A stretch of 64,000 bases of DNA from Asterella californica (Eukaryota; Streptophyta; Marchantiopsida; Marchantiales; Aytoniaceae). The notes under the pieces are model-generated. The model did not search any database. It was not told the DNA's origin and was given only the letters and a program-made list of their open reading frames with translations. Position numbers and translations under genes: made by a program. Where the stretch lies: NCBI GenBank assembly GCA_036924285.1, contig JAYKYS010000006.1:28556001-28620000 (forward strand), in the 5' to 3' direction. This document shows, one piece after another, positions 10,210 to 22,639 of the stretch. Each line of letters begins with the position of its first letter. Positions within the stretch are counted from its first letter, which is position 1.

Positions 10210-10445
10210 AGAAAGACAAGCTAGGCCCTAGTTTACGGACTTTTGGCATCATTTCAGATCTCCATTTTCATCGCATAGATGGGTAGAGCTCCTTATCAGC
10301 TTTCCATAGGCACTTCGTCTACTTCGATTGGACACCTTGTGGAGAAGTTACAGGACTCGAAAGATGGAGAAAATAAGCTAGGCCCCAGCTTACGGACTTT
10401 TGGCACAACTTCGGATCTTCGCTTTCATCGCATCAATGGATGAGT
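10210..10445. repeat. Tandem duplication, period about 157 bp
   Basis: The string aagctaggccc(t/c)ag(t/c)ttacggacttttggca occurs near 10218 and 10376. Each copy is followed by a related stretch ending tttcatcgcat. The two copies differ at several positions, so the duplication is not recent. Confidence 0.8.
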
Positions 10446-10474
10446 TTTTGATGATGGGTCTCTCCAAGCTCTTC

Positions 10475-10897
10475 TCAAGTTATCTGCACAGCTAATTGCA
10501 AGTACTCAGAGAACTGAGTACGCTCTTTCCAGCCGGCTGCATCAGCCAACTGCCGGTAAACAAGACACCTTTGTTTCTTAGGCAAAGACTCCGCATAAGA
10601 GAACGCAGCACACAAAATAAAAGGCTCGGATTCTCTATCCAATGTGGCAGAAAATATCTCACATGCATCAGAGAAAACAGGAAACATCTCTCGCATCCTC
10701 TCGACAGAAATCAGTCGAGCAAGTCTCATGAGAGCGTCAGAATGAGGTGCATAACGAGAAACACCCACCCATGAAAACTTCCACACCCCTTCCAAGACAC
10801 GTTCGATATGAGGCTTGCACAAGACGTCTTGCACAGCATCGGTGTCAGTCTCGTACATGTCACGAAAAGGAGGAACAGACCCAGTTTCTGCAGACAT
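10475..10897 (-). CDS. Unknown protein, 140 aa, minus strand
   Basis: I do not recognise this protein. The frame is open from 11269, but the part before Met at 10897 is made of repeated hydrophobic segments that reflect DNA-level repeats (the cagtacaggc(c/t)gcaaccgg copies). The downstream ATG is therefore the more sensible start. The 140 residues are mixed and globular-looking, with no membrane segment: an acidic N-terminus (MYETDTDAVQDVL), then helical stretches such as LMRLARLISVERMREMFPVF and a C-terminus rich in Gln, Lys and Tyr. A TATA box on the same strand lies 1.2 kb upstream, with a 66-bp repeat array in between. It may be part of a mobile element rather than a host gene. Confidence 0.35.
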   Translation of the reverse strand: MSAETGSVPPFRDMYETDTDAVQDVLCKPHIERVLEGVWKFSWVGVSRYAPHSDALMRLARLISVERMREMFPVFSDACEIFSATLDRESEPFILCAAFSYAESLPKKQRCLVYRQLADAAGWKERTQFSEYLQLAVQIT

Positions 10898-10964
10898 GAT
10901 GAATACAGATAAAGAACCAGTGACAAAGACCAGGAGCGATAACAAAAAGAATATGCGAATGAGC

Positions 10965-11170
10965 CAATGCAGTACAGGCCGCAACCGGAAACGATAAGCA
11001 AACAAAGTGCGGAGTGAAAGAGAGGTCGTGTAACCAAGCCGTGTCTCCTTTCTGTCCGAGCTGATCAAAAAGAATGTGCGAACGAGTCGTGGGAGTACAG
11101 ACCGTAACCGGAGACGAGAACTAAAAGAAAGTGCGAACAAGCCAATGCAGTACAGGCTGCAACCGGAAGC
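10965..11170. repeat. Dispersed repeats in the leader of the minus-strand unit
   Basis: The motif (c/g)agtacag(g/a)c(c/t)g(c/t)aaccgg occurs at about 10970, 11091 and 11147, each followed by a related purine-rich stretch (gataag.., gacgag.., gctgat..). Read on the minus strand they encode look-alike hydrophobic segments, probably without meaning as protein. Confidence 0.7.
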
Positions 11171-11298
11171 TGATAACGCTGCCAAAAGATTCAAAAGTTG
11201 CACCTCAGCCTGAACCAAAGTACACAAAATAACCCGAAAGCGAGCCGTGAAGGAGTATGGCACGAACACGGACTAGTCCACACACGGGAGCGAGGCCC

Positions 11299-11765
11299 CA
11301 AGCCAGCTTCAAACGTGAGTTACCCACAATATCTCACCAGTCACTGCTCACAAGCGAGGTCCCAAGCCAGAGTACCACGATTGGCTACTAAAAACTTCAC
11401 CACCAATCACTATCCACAAGTAAGGCCGATCGTCAGATTGAAACAAACACGGGCTATCCTCAAAGCCATCACGCACTGACGGGCGACGAAGTTACAAGCC
11501 AGATTGAAACGAAACCGGGCTAGCTTGGATGAAACAACCACTGCCCACTCACGAAGTTGCAAGGAAGATTGAAACGAGACCGAGATAGTCCACAAGAAGC
11601 CAGCACTCACCACTCACGAAGAATTCTTGTGCAGATTGAAACGAGACCGGGATAGCCGAGATGAAGCAACCACTGCCCACTCACGAAGTTACAGGTCAGA
11701 TTAAAACGAGCACGGGTTAGCCCGGACAAAGTCATCACTCATTGTCCACAAGCGACGACGAATTC
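11299..11765. repeat. Degenerate tandem array, about 66-bp period, seven units
   Basis: The core motif cagattgaaacgagaccggg recurs at about 11305, 11369, 11435, 11501, 11566, 11633 and 11698, with spacings of 64-67 bp. The later five units are the best preserved and share a second block, cactgcccactcacgaagtt. Units drift in sequence but keep the period. The array lies between a minus-strand TATA box and the 140-aa ORF. Confidence 0.8.
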
Positions 11766-12095
11766 ACGACAAGAACAGTTCGTCGAAAAGCAACGAGATG
11801 TCAGAAATTGCCTAGACTTGCACCTCCAGACTCACCGCTGCATTTCACACAGTTAGTTTACACAACGTGGTCCATCAAAGAATCCAAGCCAAAAGCCAGG
11901 CCCACCAAAAACTGAAATCTGCAGAGGCCCACCAAGAGACAAAAATCATAGAGTGCAATGAGTGTGCGGTGGAACGCGACAAGAACACAGACGAAGTGCA
12001 CTCGCAGAAATCCTAGAGCGTTTGAGGCACCTGGCCGGGAATGACAGACTCCGACTGCACTCCCATGTTCACTACAAGGACAATGGGGAGCAAAT

Positions 12096-12120
12096 GCCAC
12101 GTCGGCACCTCTTTTTATAG
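12096..12120 (-). promoter_or_regulatory. TATA box and ACGT element, minus strand
   Basis: The minus strand reads CTATAAAAAG at 12120-12111, a strong plant TATA box. It is followed at 12103-12096 by GACGTGGC, an ACGT-core element of the ABRE/G-box type. They point to transcription running left from about 12085, toward the repeat array and the ORF ending at 10475. Confidence 0.5.
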
Positions 12121-12990
12121 CGGGACTTGTGGTTTAACACGGCTTCTTTAGTCCGCCGTAACTCTATATACATATTCGGCATCAATGTACTCGCGAGCAG
12201 TTGCGTCAATCGAGGTTGGATAGATCACATGAAGGAGGAAAGGGACGTGTCATAAGTACATCTTCAAAATTTACCTAAATTGCCAAAACAACATACAATA
12301 GTTACGTCGAGTGAGTGTCGAGTGAGTGTAAAACTTAAAGCTTATAAATTTGTAAAAACATTTACGAGAGACAGCCATTCCGTAAAAGCCAAGTTTGAGT
12401 GATCCTGTCCTATATATACCTACCGGTCAAAAAATAGTATTATATTGATTATTTAGTATACATATTGATTATATTACACTTAACTTCACGGGTGACATGC
12501 ACCCATCTGTCTAGCTGCTGTTCGCCCAAGGTTCAGAATTAAGCACTTAGGTTTCAACTTTGTCGATAGTCGAACTTGTCGGTTAGTCCGTTTGAGCATC
12601 TTCCAGTTTACAGAACGAGTTTCTAGATCTATTCTTCTAACTTCTGGATACAGTCGGGGGAGAACTATTTAAATTTGCATCCTCGTTCCAAGTCTGACCT
12701 GAGTTTATTATGTCTATATTCTTTTTGTGAACTGGGCTCTTCGCTCTAGATATGGAACCTTCAGCAGGGACTGAGCACACAGTGATTGCTGCAGGTTCAT
12801 CGATCTCCCGCTTCTGCTCTGATCCACACACTTTAACGCTTGCTCCTTGTTCGTCCTAGCCTAGCAAGCCTAGAACTTGAGAGGAAGTGTACACTGCAGT
12901 GAGCCCCTCACTTACTAGACCGGCTAGCTTTGGACTAGGTTGTACAATCCACAGAAGGATTAAGGTCAGTGAGAACTGACTTGTACATGA
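12121..12990. other. No recognised gene
   Basis: Mixed-composition DNA with short ORFs only. Nothing with family resemblance or a convincing splice structure was found. Confidence 0.5.
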
Positions 12991-13000
12991 TAAGAAAAGA

Positions 13001-13192
13001 TCAAGTCTCAATGACAGATGTGGTTGTGACAGATTCGACACGAGACTCGATGACAGATGTGGTTGTGATAGATTCGACATGAGACTCGATGACGGCAGAA
13101 GTTATCATCCATCTTCCAAGATATACTGCAAGCATGATAGCAGCAATGAAGGTGATCAAGTATAAGAATATGTAAGAGAGATATCGCTTCAT
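13001..13192 (-). CDS. Possible small membrane protein with 13-residue repeats
   Basis: A 63-residue ORF starting MKRYLSYIFLYLITFIAAIM, which gives one hydrophobic segment at about residues 5-25, followed by a repeat of the type VIES-x-VES-x-TTTS. The repeat comes from a 39-bp tandem duplication (13011-13049 and 13050-13088), and its in-frame length (39 = 13 codons) keeps the ORF open. There is no homologue I can name and no promoter evidence. It could be chance in a duplicated region. Confidence 0.2.
   Translation of the reverse strand: MKRYLSYIFLYLITFIAAIMLAVYLGRWMITSAVIESHVESITTTSVIESRVESVTTTSVIET
13011..13100. repeat. 39-bp tandem repeat
   Basis: The unit atgacagatgtggttgtga.. is present at 13011 and 13050, with a partial third copy beginning near 13089. 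The two full copies differ by only a few bases. Confidence 0.85.
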
Positions 13193-13199
13193 CTCCCTA

Positions 13200-15170
13200 G
13201 CCTTGGAGATATCTGGATCGGCAGCCTCGACGTTCGATGTTTTTATTCAAGATTGCGTCAGAGCCTACCATGAGAGACGGCAAGGATATCACTTTCTTTT
13301 TCTTTTTGCACTATTGTTTTTAGACAATAAATTTTCTACAGAGAGCTTTAGCATACGTGATCCACATGAGAATAATTGTAATAGACGATGCTACTTCATG
13401 TGCATCTGTTGTATGCAAGAGTTTTGATTTACCGGTGTGTGATATTTTACGAGCTATATGCAACTTTAGAACTACTGATTGCAGTGCTTAGCCTCGATGT
13501 TCTTCCTCCCTTAGGGGTCGTTGGTTGCTTGGCTCTTCAGGTCCCTCTTTCCCTTGTACAACTTGATGAGGTCTTTCATCCGTTAGCTATTCATTGCGTC
13601 GCCTGTTACTCCATACCGTAGTGTCATTTCACTCTTCAAGGAAATAGTTCTGTAGTTGGCAAAAATTGCATATCTGTTTAGGTAAATGCAGGTGAAAGAG
13701 TGAAATAAGTTAGAAGGAGTGGAGGGAACTTATCTTGTAGTGGACTGTTAATTACTACTACCTATTAATTTTTTGGCTCAATTGCCCACAGACTAAGGTA
13801 TCGTATTCTCACCACGATCACTTTCATTATAGCTCAGTTCGTCATTTCTGGGAAGATCTGATACTATACTCTACCAGAATCCATATCGTAAATTGCTGTT
13901 TAATTTCGTCCGTAAATTAATATTGTTTCATCGCATGAATGTTTCCGGAAAATAAAGTCGGACTGCGCGAAACCTTACGAAAATATTTTCAACATGCCTG
14001 TGCAAACTTAAATAGCAGTAGTATGGTGTGCAAGTTCTGACACAAGTCCAGAAGACTTTTCTGAAGAGAACTGTTTATCTTAAAACGCTATCTTAATATA
14101 TGAATGATAATCTAAAAGTTGCAATTTTTGTTTAGAAAGGCTCATCGGCTTCATTGCTAACGTTTTGAAAACATTACTGTAATAATGTGTGAATAAGTTA
14201 AATCAGCGAACTGTTAGTCCAAGTCATTCTGTTTTTGGGCGAACTTACAGCGAGCAGTACGGTATTCATTTCGCTTGTTACTCGTGGAGTAGGAGTTCAG
14301 TCTCCTCTCTTTCTCTGTGGTCAACTAGATACTGTATATCTGCCTTGTTGCTGTACATGTCATGATCATCTCCCATGATCGTGGAGGATATGGTCTTATC
14401 TTAGTTACAGCGAGGACAGTACAAGATGGATGCTCCCAGCTTCGATGGTTCAGAAGCCAGGATGTTACGTACTTCCGGATTAAACGCTTCAGAGAAGAAG
14501 AAGAGTAGCAGAATCAGAGTGCGTTGGAGACTGGTGTATGGCATAGATCCTTCTATCGGAGAATGACTTCACCAACACCAACGTGCTTTTTGAACGTCAG
14601 TTCTCGTCCTATATATATGCAAAACAGAAATTAGCAAGGAGTCTATAAAGGCCACGACTCTTGCCCTCGTGTGGTCGTACTTCCTATTAAAGCGATTGCA
14701 GGCTCGAGCCCCAGCTGAAGGTTACTTTCTAGTCTAAAGTTTCTTCTGCGGTGTACCCATAATACCATATCTGCCCGTCCATCGATTTAGATCGAAGGTC
14801 AAACGCATGCAAAGCTTTCTGAGCATTATCTGAGCAGATAACTCTTTCGAGACTTGCTGGATTGGCTCCTCCCTACGGGCTGAATCCCTCGTTTCGTCGA
14901 TCTTTAGTTGGGATCCTTCGACAATCAGTCTGTTATTGCCTTGAAGACCTAGAACTTTGCGTTATGTTCACCAGAGTAGCAGACGCTTGTCAGTCAGATG
15001 CCTCTTGTCAGATCAAGGATCTCCGGCCTTACCGAGATCTTTGAACTTTGAGATACAGTATTTCAGAGCGTACGGACTCGAACAGGTCTTTCTCCAGTCT
15101 CGATGGAAACTCCATGAAACGCTCATCTTTTCGCTTCGAGCATTTTCGGTTATCCTTTTTCTTACGACTC
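13200..15170. other. No recognised gene
   Basis: No ORF here has family resemblance. Short ORFs on both strands are compatible with chance. Composition is ordinary. Confidence 0.5.
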
Positions 15171-15925
15171 TCATACAGCTTTTTACTTTATGCCTTCACT
15201 TTAAACGGACTTTATATAGATCCCTAAGCTCAACTTGGCCAGAAATTAATAATGATTGACTCGCTTCTTAACTCCCTCTCTCTTCAGTATTATTCTTTGT
15301 TGATGGTCCTTTTTTAGCCACAATTTGCTTTCTCAGGCCCATAACGTTTGTCGGGCTTGATCAGATCTCCTTAATGTTTCATCACTCGATCAAACCCTGA
15401 CTTGTTGCAGCTTGTAATTCTCGGTATATAGATGTCTTACTTGTGCGTATCTTCTGGTGAATTCGCAATCGACAGAGCTATTGTACTTCCAATGGAATAT
15501 TTTGAGAACACGCACTTGAGTTCGACATCAATGGCTTCCACAAACATTAATGACAGTTTTACATAGCTCGGGTACCGGAACTACTCACCAGACTGTAGCA
15601 AGTCAGGGGTCCGATCAAATGACAAAATGTTAAGAAGTGTTCGATAATGCTCGACAAACATATTGGGGGGTTGAGCAAGCAAATTTCTGCATTTTAGCTC
15701 TGTCTCGTACATCTATTTCTAGTGAGAGTTGATCTCTTGCAGCTCTTTTATTAATACCTGCACTCTAACGGACTTCAAATACATATCCGTAAGCCCAACA
15801 TGATCAGAAATTACTTATTGTTCAGTTGTAGAAGCTTTTTCTTCCCTCGTCAGTCTCATTCATCATCAACTTAATTTAAACCACAAGTTCCGGTATATAT
15901 AGTGCTATCATGCTCATTTCAGGGT
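15171..15925. repeat. Diverged direct duplication, offset about 560 bp
   Basis: Segments near 15175-15290 and 15735-15850 align. Both contain ctttta(c/t)ttta..t.ccttcact and an acggactt block followed by tata(g/c)at..c, and then agaaatta near their ends. Both are followed at a similar distance by a ggtatata stretch (15424 and 15890). This is an old tandem duplication of unknown nature. Confidence 0.6.
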
Positions 15926-18559
15926 CTCTCTGAGTCTGGATCCACTTGCACGACCGTGCCTAGCTGCCGCTCTCCGGGCTGTCGTGCTCTATCCACAGTC
16001 CATAGATTGTTCTCTGCCACCATGCACTGTGTTGACAAAGAAGCAGAGAGTTCATCGGCTCGCAAATGATACAAGTCGATGTTTCCTCACAGTTTCTTCA
16101 CTGTTGTCTGATTCGATACTTTCTGACGCGCAGATCTGTTCATTTGGGTGTTGTTTTGGTGCCACATGTGTTTTTGACAAGCGTAGACCGAGGTTCAATG
16201 TCTTCCGTGTGAATCTACACGATTGTCGCGTTGCGGTTTGGGGGTTCAGGCGATTATTGAGACGTGTGCTTAGCAGCAACTAGGGTGCTTTATACTTCTC
16301 GTGGCAATTGTCGGCTTCTAACTGCAATGTGTTAGTGTGCTTTGTGTGTTTTTGCAGGAAGGTTAGTGAGTCGGCGTAGAACAATGTGGAGTTTCTCAGA
16401 ATCGTCACTATTGTGCACCAAACAGACCTTGCTTTGAAAGAGTCGATCGTAACTCTATATCGATGAAAAGCATTGCAGTCCAGCTCTAGAGCAAAGACGA
16501 GGCCGCAAGCCACGTTGATGAAGTTGAGCTCGATCAACTGCACATGGCTAGTTATCGACGGTCGGTGGGACAAATACAGGATTGTGCAGTGCACGATGTA
16601 ATAGAGCGTGAAGTTTGATCTGAAAATACACGAGATATCAAGCTATAGAGATACGGCAAGATGTTGGACCAACTCGATGAGATACTAATGCTCTCATTAC
16701 TAATCTATCAGGTTTTGTCTCGATTTCTATTGCCGTAACTTGATCTTAAGACACGCGCACCATACAATTGGACGATCAATCTTATTATAAGTACAAGAAA
16801 GATTCATACATGATAAACATATATTTTAGATCACAAAATCATCTTCAAATAATCCCTTAGGTCGGTTTGTGCACTAACAAAATATTTATTTCATTGTTTT
16901 TCTCGACAAACTACATAAAATGCTCAATTTTGACTTTCTATGATTCGATGATATGAGCTAGATTCAAGATGAACCTTAAAACAATGGATTGCCTATTGTA
17001 CAAGCTTTCCAATGATACTGATAACGCATTGATTGAATCAAGATAACTCTTACCAAAATAGATCAAAATTGATCACTTCTAACACTTATAACTTGAAACG
17101 TCTTAACCCTTCTTCTTGACTCGTATGTTTAATCTAAGTTTTGAGTGATCAAATAAGCTCCAAATAAACTAGAAGCATACCAATACAAAGTTTGTCTTCT
17201 AGAGCTTCCAATAAGATAAGGCATGCGCGTAGCAAGCAACCATTGAGCTCGAGGCGTGGTGCCAAAGAGAATGGTACCCCATAGTTAGAGATTCTCAGTT
17301 AGCAACATTGACATAATGTAACGCTCTCTCTGTTATGATCTTTGTGACAAATTCATAACATAGCTCTCTCATCTTACTTGCAACACGTCTAAGAAGTTAC
17401 ACCTCCGAACTCCAAGTCGTTTATTCAAAGCCTACCAAGAGATGTAGCTGAAATCACTCTTCTCCTTTAAAATCCGCCACGCTATAATCTGAACTTCGGT
17501 AGCTCATCTCAAACTTCCAACTAGGTTCAAACTCCATAGAAACTTCTCTTTGACCCCTCACTACTACTCTTTGAAATTTCAGCTTTAGATTCCAAACCAA
17601 TTGCTCGAAATGGACTAAACATTTTGTTTGTGTTGACTTTTGAGCTTTATAGACCCCGGTGGCTAAAATCCACAACCTCAACATCTTCTCTTAACCAAAT
17701 GAACTGAAATTTCACAAGTAGTAAGCTGATAAAACACACCCTAATCTTGGAATTTTGCACACAAAGATTCAATTCCATGCTCATGAAACAACTTTACCCG
17801 CAAATCCAAGAAAAATAGTTTAAAGGTCTAATCCAAACCGAACGTAGGACTAATTTACATCAACGCAACCAAAAATGACGTCACCTATCCAATCCTCTTG
17901 ACAATATCAAACGATCATCTCTCACACTCTTGAGACACTTAGAAACGTGATTCGGGATATCGATTCGATCCCTTTGATTTTAAAAGATCATAACTCCACA
18001 CTTAGAACTCCAAATCGATCGATCTTCCTTCCAGATTGTAGACCAGCTCGAGATCTTTCCAACGAGATCTCACACTCCACGAATGACCACGAGAAGGTCT
18101 CTGAAACTCCAAACTGTCCTTAGAACTTGGATGAACTTGATTGATAAAAAAAATGAATTAATGATAAAGAAGATTGGAGATCACTTTATCTCCTACTTGG
18201 CACTATTGATTGAGTTGTTTAACCCTAAGACACCCTCACACCTTCAAAACTTGAACCAAAATACTTCAAACCTCAATTTTAATCATATGATAATCATCCT
18301 CGTCAAACGATAGAGATAACAATGATACAAAAATACAAGAGATTCAATACAATGTCAAGATAATGACTTTGAATCCATCTATGATGAAGAGTACGACAAA
18401 AGAAAATGAGAAAGCCATCAATTGACACAATATTCTCACCGAAGTTCCTCAAGATCCACACACGATGGTTGATCTTCCACCGAAAGTGACATCGGATGTC
18501 AACCCAGACGTTGAAAGGGATGTAGGCTAGAAAATTCTGGTCCATTCATCCATCAAAGT
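15926..18559. other. No recognised gene
   Basis: Only short ORFs. From about 16650 the sequence is AT-rich and has the texture of non-coding LTR or element-end DNA. It would be the expected place for the 3' LTR of the minus-strand element that ends near 18780, but I could not prove a matching partner. Confidence 0.4.
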
Positions 18560-18865
18560 AAGATATACACAGTCATGGCTTAATTCTCCTTGGTAAGTTC
18601 ATCAGCCTCTCCATGAATTAAGCATCCAAATGAAACAAATGAAGTGCACTTGAGAATCTAACAACGAGTTCTATCACTTGGTGCAATGAAATTTGAGATT
18701 AGAAATAGATCAAAAAGTCGTTATTTCTCTCCATGAATGTCTCTAGAGAAAAAATATAAAACTCCAAAATATAATTTTCAAGTAAGAGCCGGTCCACGAC
18801 ATGACATCCATCCCCTCTAAACTTACGCATCTTCTGGTATGCACCACGGATACCAACCAAAGAGT
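18560..18865 (-). repeat. 3' end of minus-strand gag element, copy 1
   Basis: Aligns with 22640-22960: both contain aaatgaaacaaatgaagtgc, gatcaaaaagtc and attttcaagtaa in the same order. The right part carries the complement of the family 3' motif (ggtccacgacatgacatcca), as at 10125-10160 on the plus strand. Confidence 0.7.
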
Positions 18866-19500
18866 GGATCGATACACACACAGTCTTGTCATCATACTTC
18901 TCGTCTTAGTCAACCTCATCCAACTCGAACCCAAAGAGCACGAAGACCCAACCTAGACATGCATCGAGAGTAATCTTGAGGTGGGTTTCTGCTGCTCCGA
19001 CCGGTAGTCATGTCTTGAGGATCCTCAGAGACTCCACGTAGTGTCCTTATACAATTAGGGTGAAGAAATTTGCAATACGATCGTCATCTTGAAGTTGCAA
19101 CCATACCATGATTTTATCTAGATCCATGTCGTCTTTCTTCTTCTTCAGCCTTCATCCATTTGCTTGTCTTGAGTCATCTCCTCTAAATCTACACATCTTT
19201 GAATATGCGTTCGAAGACATAGAAGGAGTAAACCATCATACTCTAGAAACACCTCCCATCCACCCAATCAAACCTCACCGTCGAGGTTTGTGACTCAAGT
19301 GTCGTAGTAGACATCATTCGTCATCCCAATCATCACCGTGTATCATAATTGTAATCTTCAACTGCAAATCAATACATGTCATAGTACATATCTTTCTCTT
19401 ATTGTTTTTACTTTTTGAAAAAAACCACATTTTTGCAATCAAATCCTCAACCGCAACTATTATTGTCCCGTTGTACAATGGTATCTTTCTCAAACATCAT
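18866..19500 (-). other. Degenerate 3' part of minus-strand gag element
   Basis: On the minus strand this resembles 9520-10170 in order and composition. For example, the complement of tctaaatctacacatctttga (19181-19201) matches the tcgaagatgtgtagattta stretch near 9890. No frame is intact. Confidence 0.5.
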
Positions 19501-21132
19501 CTTCCCTTATCTTCTCTTCTGAAAACTTTTACAACCTCCTAAGCTTCATCCTCCCAACCCTAATCACCTTCAACAATGGCTTTTTCTCTTTTAAGCCATC
19601 GCTATCCATCATCCTATACCCGTAGTCTCGAGAGCATTCGTCCACTCTCCTTCACCTTCAGTATGTCGCTTGTCCTTGATGATGTCAATGTTGGCATCAT
19701 GGACTTTTCTTGTAGTCGCACCCAAGAGCTCTTGTGAGATGAACCCTCATAGACCCTAAATCTTAAACCCTTCGCATCTGAATGAGTTCCTCTCAACCTT
19801 TCTTCACATTTGTCATCATCCCAATATCTAGTTGTTGTTTGCATGCAACCAGTTCACTCATTTGCATTGTTTGTCCTTCAGCCATCTCTTCGAGTTGTGA
19901 AGAATCGTCCTCCATTGTCAATTCAAGAAGAATAGTTCTTGTTGAACCTTATCCTCCGGAGTTTGCTTCTCTGAAGAAGTCTCTTTTTGTCTTTTCTTCT
20001 CGGTCTGCATCGTGGATGCAGTATCCAACTTGATCTCGTCTGGATCCACGTTCTCGTCCAAATTATCCTTTTGTAGATCATGCTCAATCTCTTCCATCCT
20101 AGCATCATACCTTGTAGCTTGGATAGCTACAACTGCATGTGCCACAAAGTAATCTTCGACCAACTTCTTCATCCCTCCTTTATCAATGTTCGCTTGAAGG
20201 AGAGTACTCATCCTTCTGAATATAACACTTCCATCCTCCCAAGCAATAACCTCTCGTTGCAAAGACTCTATAAAGTCCATGCATTTCTCTCGTTGATAAT
20301 CAATACCATTACACCAATACACTGATGTATCAGAGTTGATTTGGGTACAAGCTTCGTCTCAGTCAAAGATCCCTTATCCTCCAACCTAGTAACCTTAACT
20401 TGCAGATCTTGCATCTTTTGCCGTAGGTCCTTGATGATTGAATCACTCTCCTCTACAATCACAAGTGGAGGTTGAACCTCAAGTACTACCAGAACTGGTG
20501 TGATAGTCACGATACAGGTGTCAACCTTGTAATATTTTCTCTTGTATGTCTTTGTTTGGCAAGAAGCTCAACCGCTTGATGCACAACTTCTCATTTTCTT
20601 GTCAATCCTTCTTCTTCCTCCCCATCCTCCAGAAGTAATTCCAACTGTTCTTGTCACGGTTCATCAGCAGCTTGAAGAAGCAACTTTGTCTTGTAGATCT
20701 CCAAGGCTAGCTTCTCCATTCGAGATAGTCGGGAGAATTATCTCTCGAACTCCTTTAACAGCTCCATAAGCTATAAACATTTTTTAGGTCGGTTGATCCA
20801 TCCCAAATATACTTTCTTGGTTACTCGATATGAGTTTTTCAAGAAATATTCCTCCATCAAGCTTGTGAAAAAGTATCCCAGTTCCTTCCAAAATGCTTTG
20901 TTAGACCTTTCACATGTTTGCTTATCTCAAACACCGCTGAAATGTCACTCCCATCAAACAAATCGAGCTTATCAATCACCCTTTGAAGTGTCTTCGTACC
21001 CAAAGCCTCCTTTCGTTTGTTCTCCTGCTCTTGGCATAAAAACAAAGTGAAGACTCGGAACATTTGTGCAGTTGCTACATGCAACTGCATCCCCGATATC
21101 TCTTTTGATCCATTCATCTTGTCCATAGTCAT
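19501..21132 (-). pseudogene. Decayed gag of Gypsy element, minus strand (inverted relative of element 2)
   Basis: Read from ATG at 21132 downward, this is the same gag as at 7908-9520 in opposite orientation. It has EISGMQLHVATAQMFRVFTL, then HVKGLTKHFGRNWDTFSQA, a coiled-coil DLRQKMQDLQVKVTRLEDKG (near 20430), a zinc-knuckle remnant near 20300-20320 in which CIGVMVLI has replaced CVWCDGTD through a frameshift, and LDTASTMQTEKKRQKETSSE (near 20020). Several stops and frameshifts break it. It shares more sequence with element 2 than with element 1. Confidence 0.75.
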
Positions 21133-22639
21133 GGCTCGTCCCTTCCTCTCATGATTCTGAACCTTCTACATATCCATCATCTTAGGTCCGTAGCATCCAT
21201 TCGAACAACCATATCCATCTTCATCCTCGTCCATGATTGTTGATCTTCTCTTCCAAGTTCCAACATTAAAGTCTTCAATCCAGACCTTATGTTGAGTTCA
21301 TCATCGTACCATCGTGCAGATATCGTGTGCTGAACAAAGAGAGAAATAACCACAAGAACAAGTTTTGCTAGATAAATCAACTCCTACTTTATATACACTA
21401 CTCTTTCTTTTTCTCTAAGAACACCAAATTGAGAAATAGACCTGAGTGGTATGTAATCTGCATCCAACCTCCTAAAACAAGTCTTTGAATCTCAACCTAG
21501 ATCCAAAACTACTAAAGAGTAGCTCAAAGTAAGAAAAACACCTCTTTGCTAACAAAAAGTTTTGCACCAATATCATAAGATTAAAGCATACGTCCAAATA
21601 ACACCTATGTACAAGCCTTTAGCTAAAGCTAACTACCACAAGCCGTGCATAACCAACTAGCACTCTAACGAATCCAAAAAGACGAAAACTGTAGCGAATG
21701 AACCGAAAAAGATCTATTAGAGAACTTCTTTTTTTCACCAAATGGTCTTCATATGTGAATAGGGTCTTCCCTCTTGACTCTGTTGGCTCCAAGAACCTTC
21801 ATAGCCGACATCTAACACCTAAGATATGAACAACTTTTGACGGCAGGTGATCGAAATCTTAAAATCTCCTCCTTGCGATCTAATCCACGCACACCGTCCA
21901 AACGAAAAGCCTTATTTGTGATCTTTCTTTCCTGATACATAGATTTTCCTACCTGGATCTCAACGAGACTCGAAATGAGCCACTTTGGAATTCCCCTCGC
22001 AAAACCATACAAGAAATTTGATCAAGAAGTAAAAACTAACGTAAATCGACTCTCTATAACTCAAACTCGCTCACCACACTCAAACCAACAATCTAATCCA
22101 CATACGGTCTTCTCTTATGCATAGATGGAGACTCTCTGATTGTGTTGACATCAAGAACGAAGAGCTTAGCTCACCGATCGTCAAGAACAGTCAAACCTCA
22201 AATCGCAAGTGAACAAAGAAATGACATAAGGTTTCTCTGTGAGCTAGTTTCACCCAGAACTCTCAAATCGTCCGATGAAACTCTGTATAATCTTCAATTT
22301 CTTGAAGAACTCTGTGTTCTCATCCTGATGAATCAAAGGACAACAAGTTTAGATTCGAGAACGGCCTAAACGGTCCAACTCTCCTTCGCAAGTCAGTTAT
22401 CACTCTGAGTCCATTTTCTTACGTCCCAATTTCTCTCAGAACATGCACTACGATCCGTCTCTTCAGTAGCCGTCTTATTCCGTGCATAGTCTACACAGAT
22501 CTGAACCCAATTACGCCTTGCGCGCTTGCATTGGACTTCTCAATCTCACAGAAACAAGTGAGTTCTTTAAGCTATCCTCTTATGTCAATTCACAATATGT
22601 GAGTTTTGTCCAGATAATGATCAAGAAATCTCTTGCACC
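21133..22639 (-). other. Probable leader/LTR zone between two minus-strand elements
   Basis: No coding signal. It lies between the gag start at 21132 and a second copy of the element 3' end at 22640-22960. It is therefore likely the LTR that ends one element and begins the other, but the copy expected left of 18560 could not be matched by eye. Confidence 0.35.

Noticed and set aside
11299..11765. Regular 66-bp repeats resembling a CRISPR array
   Set aside because: Whole units drift together without constant repeats and unique spacers; the context is eukaryotic.
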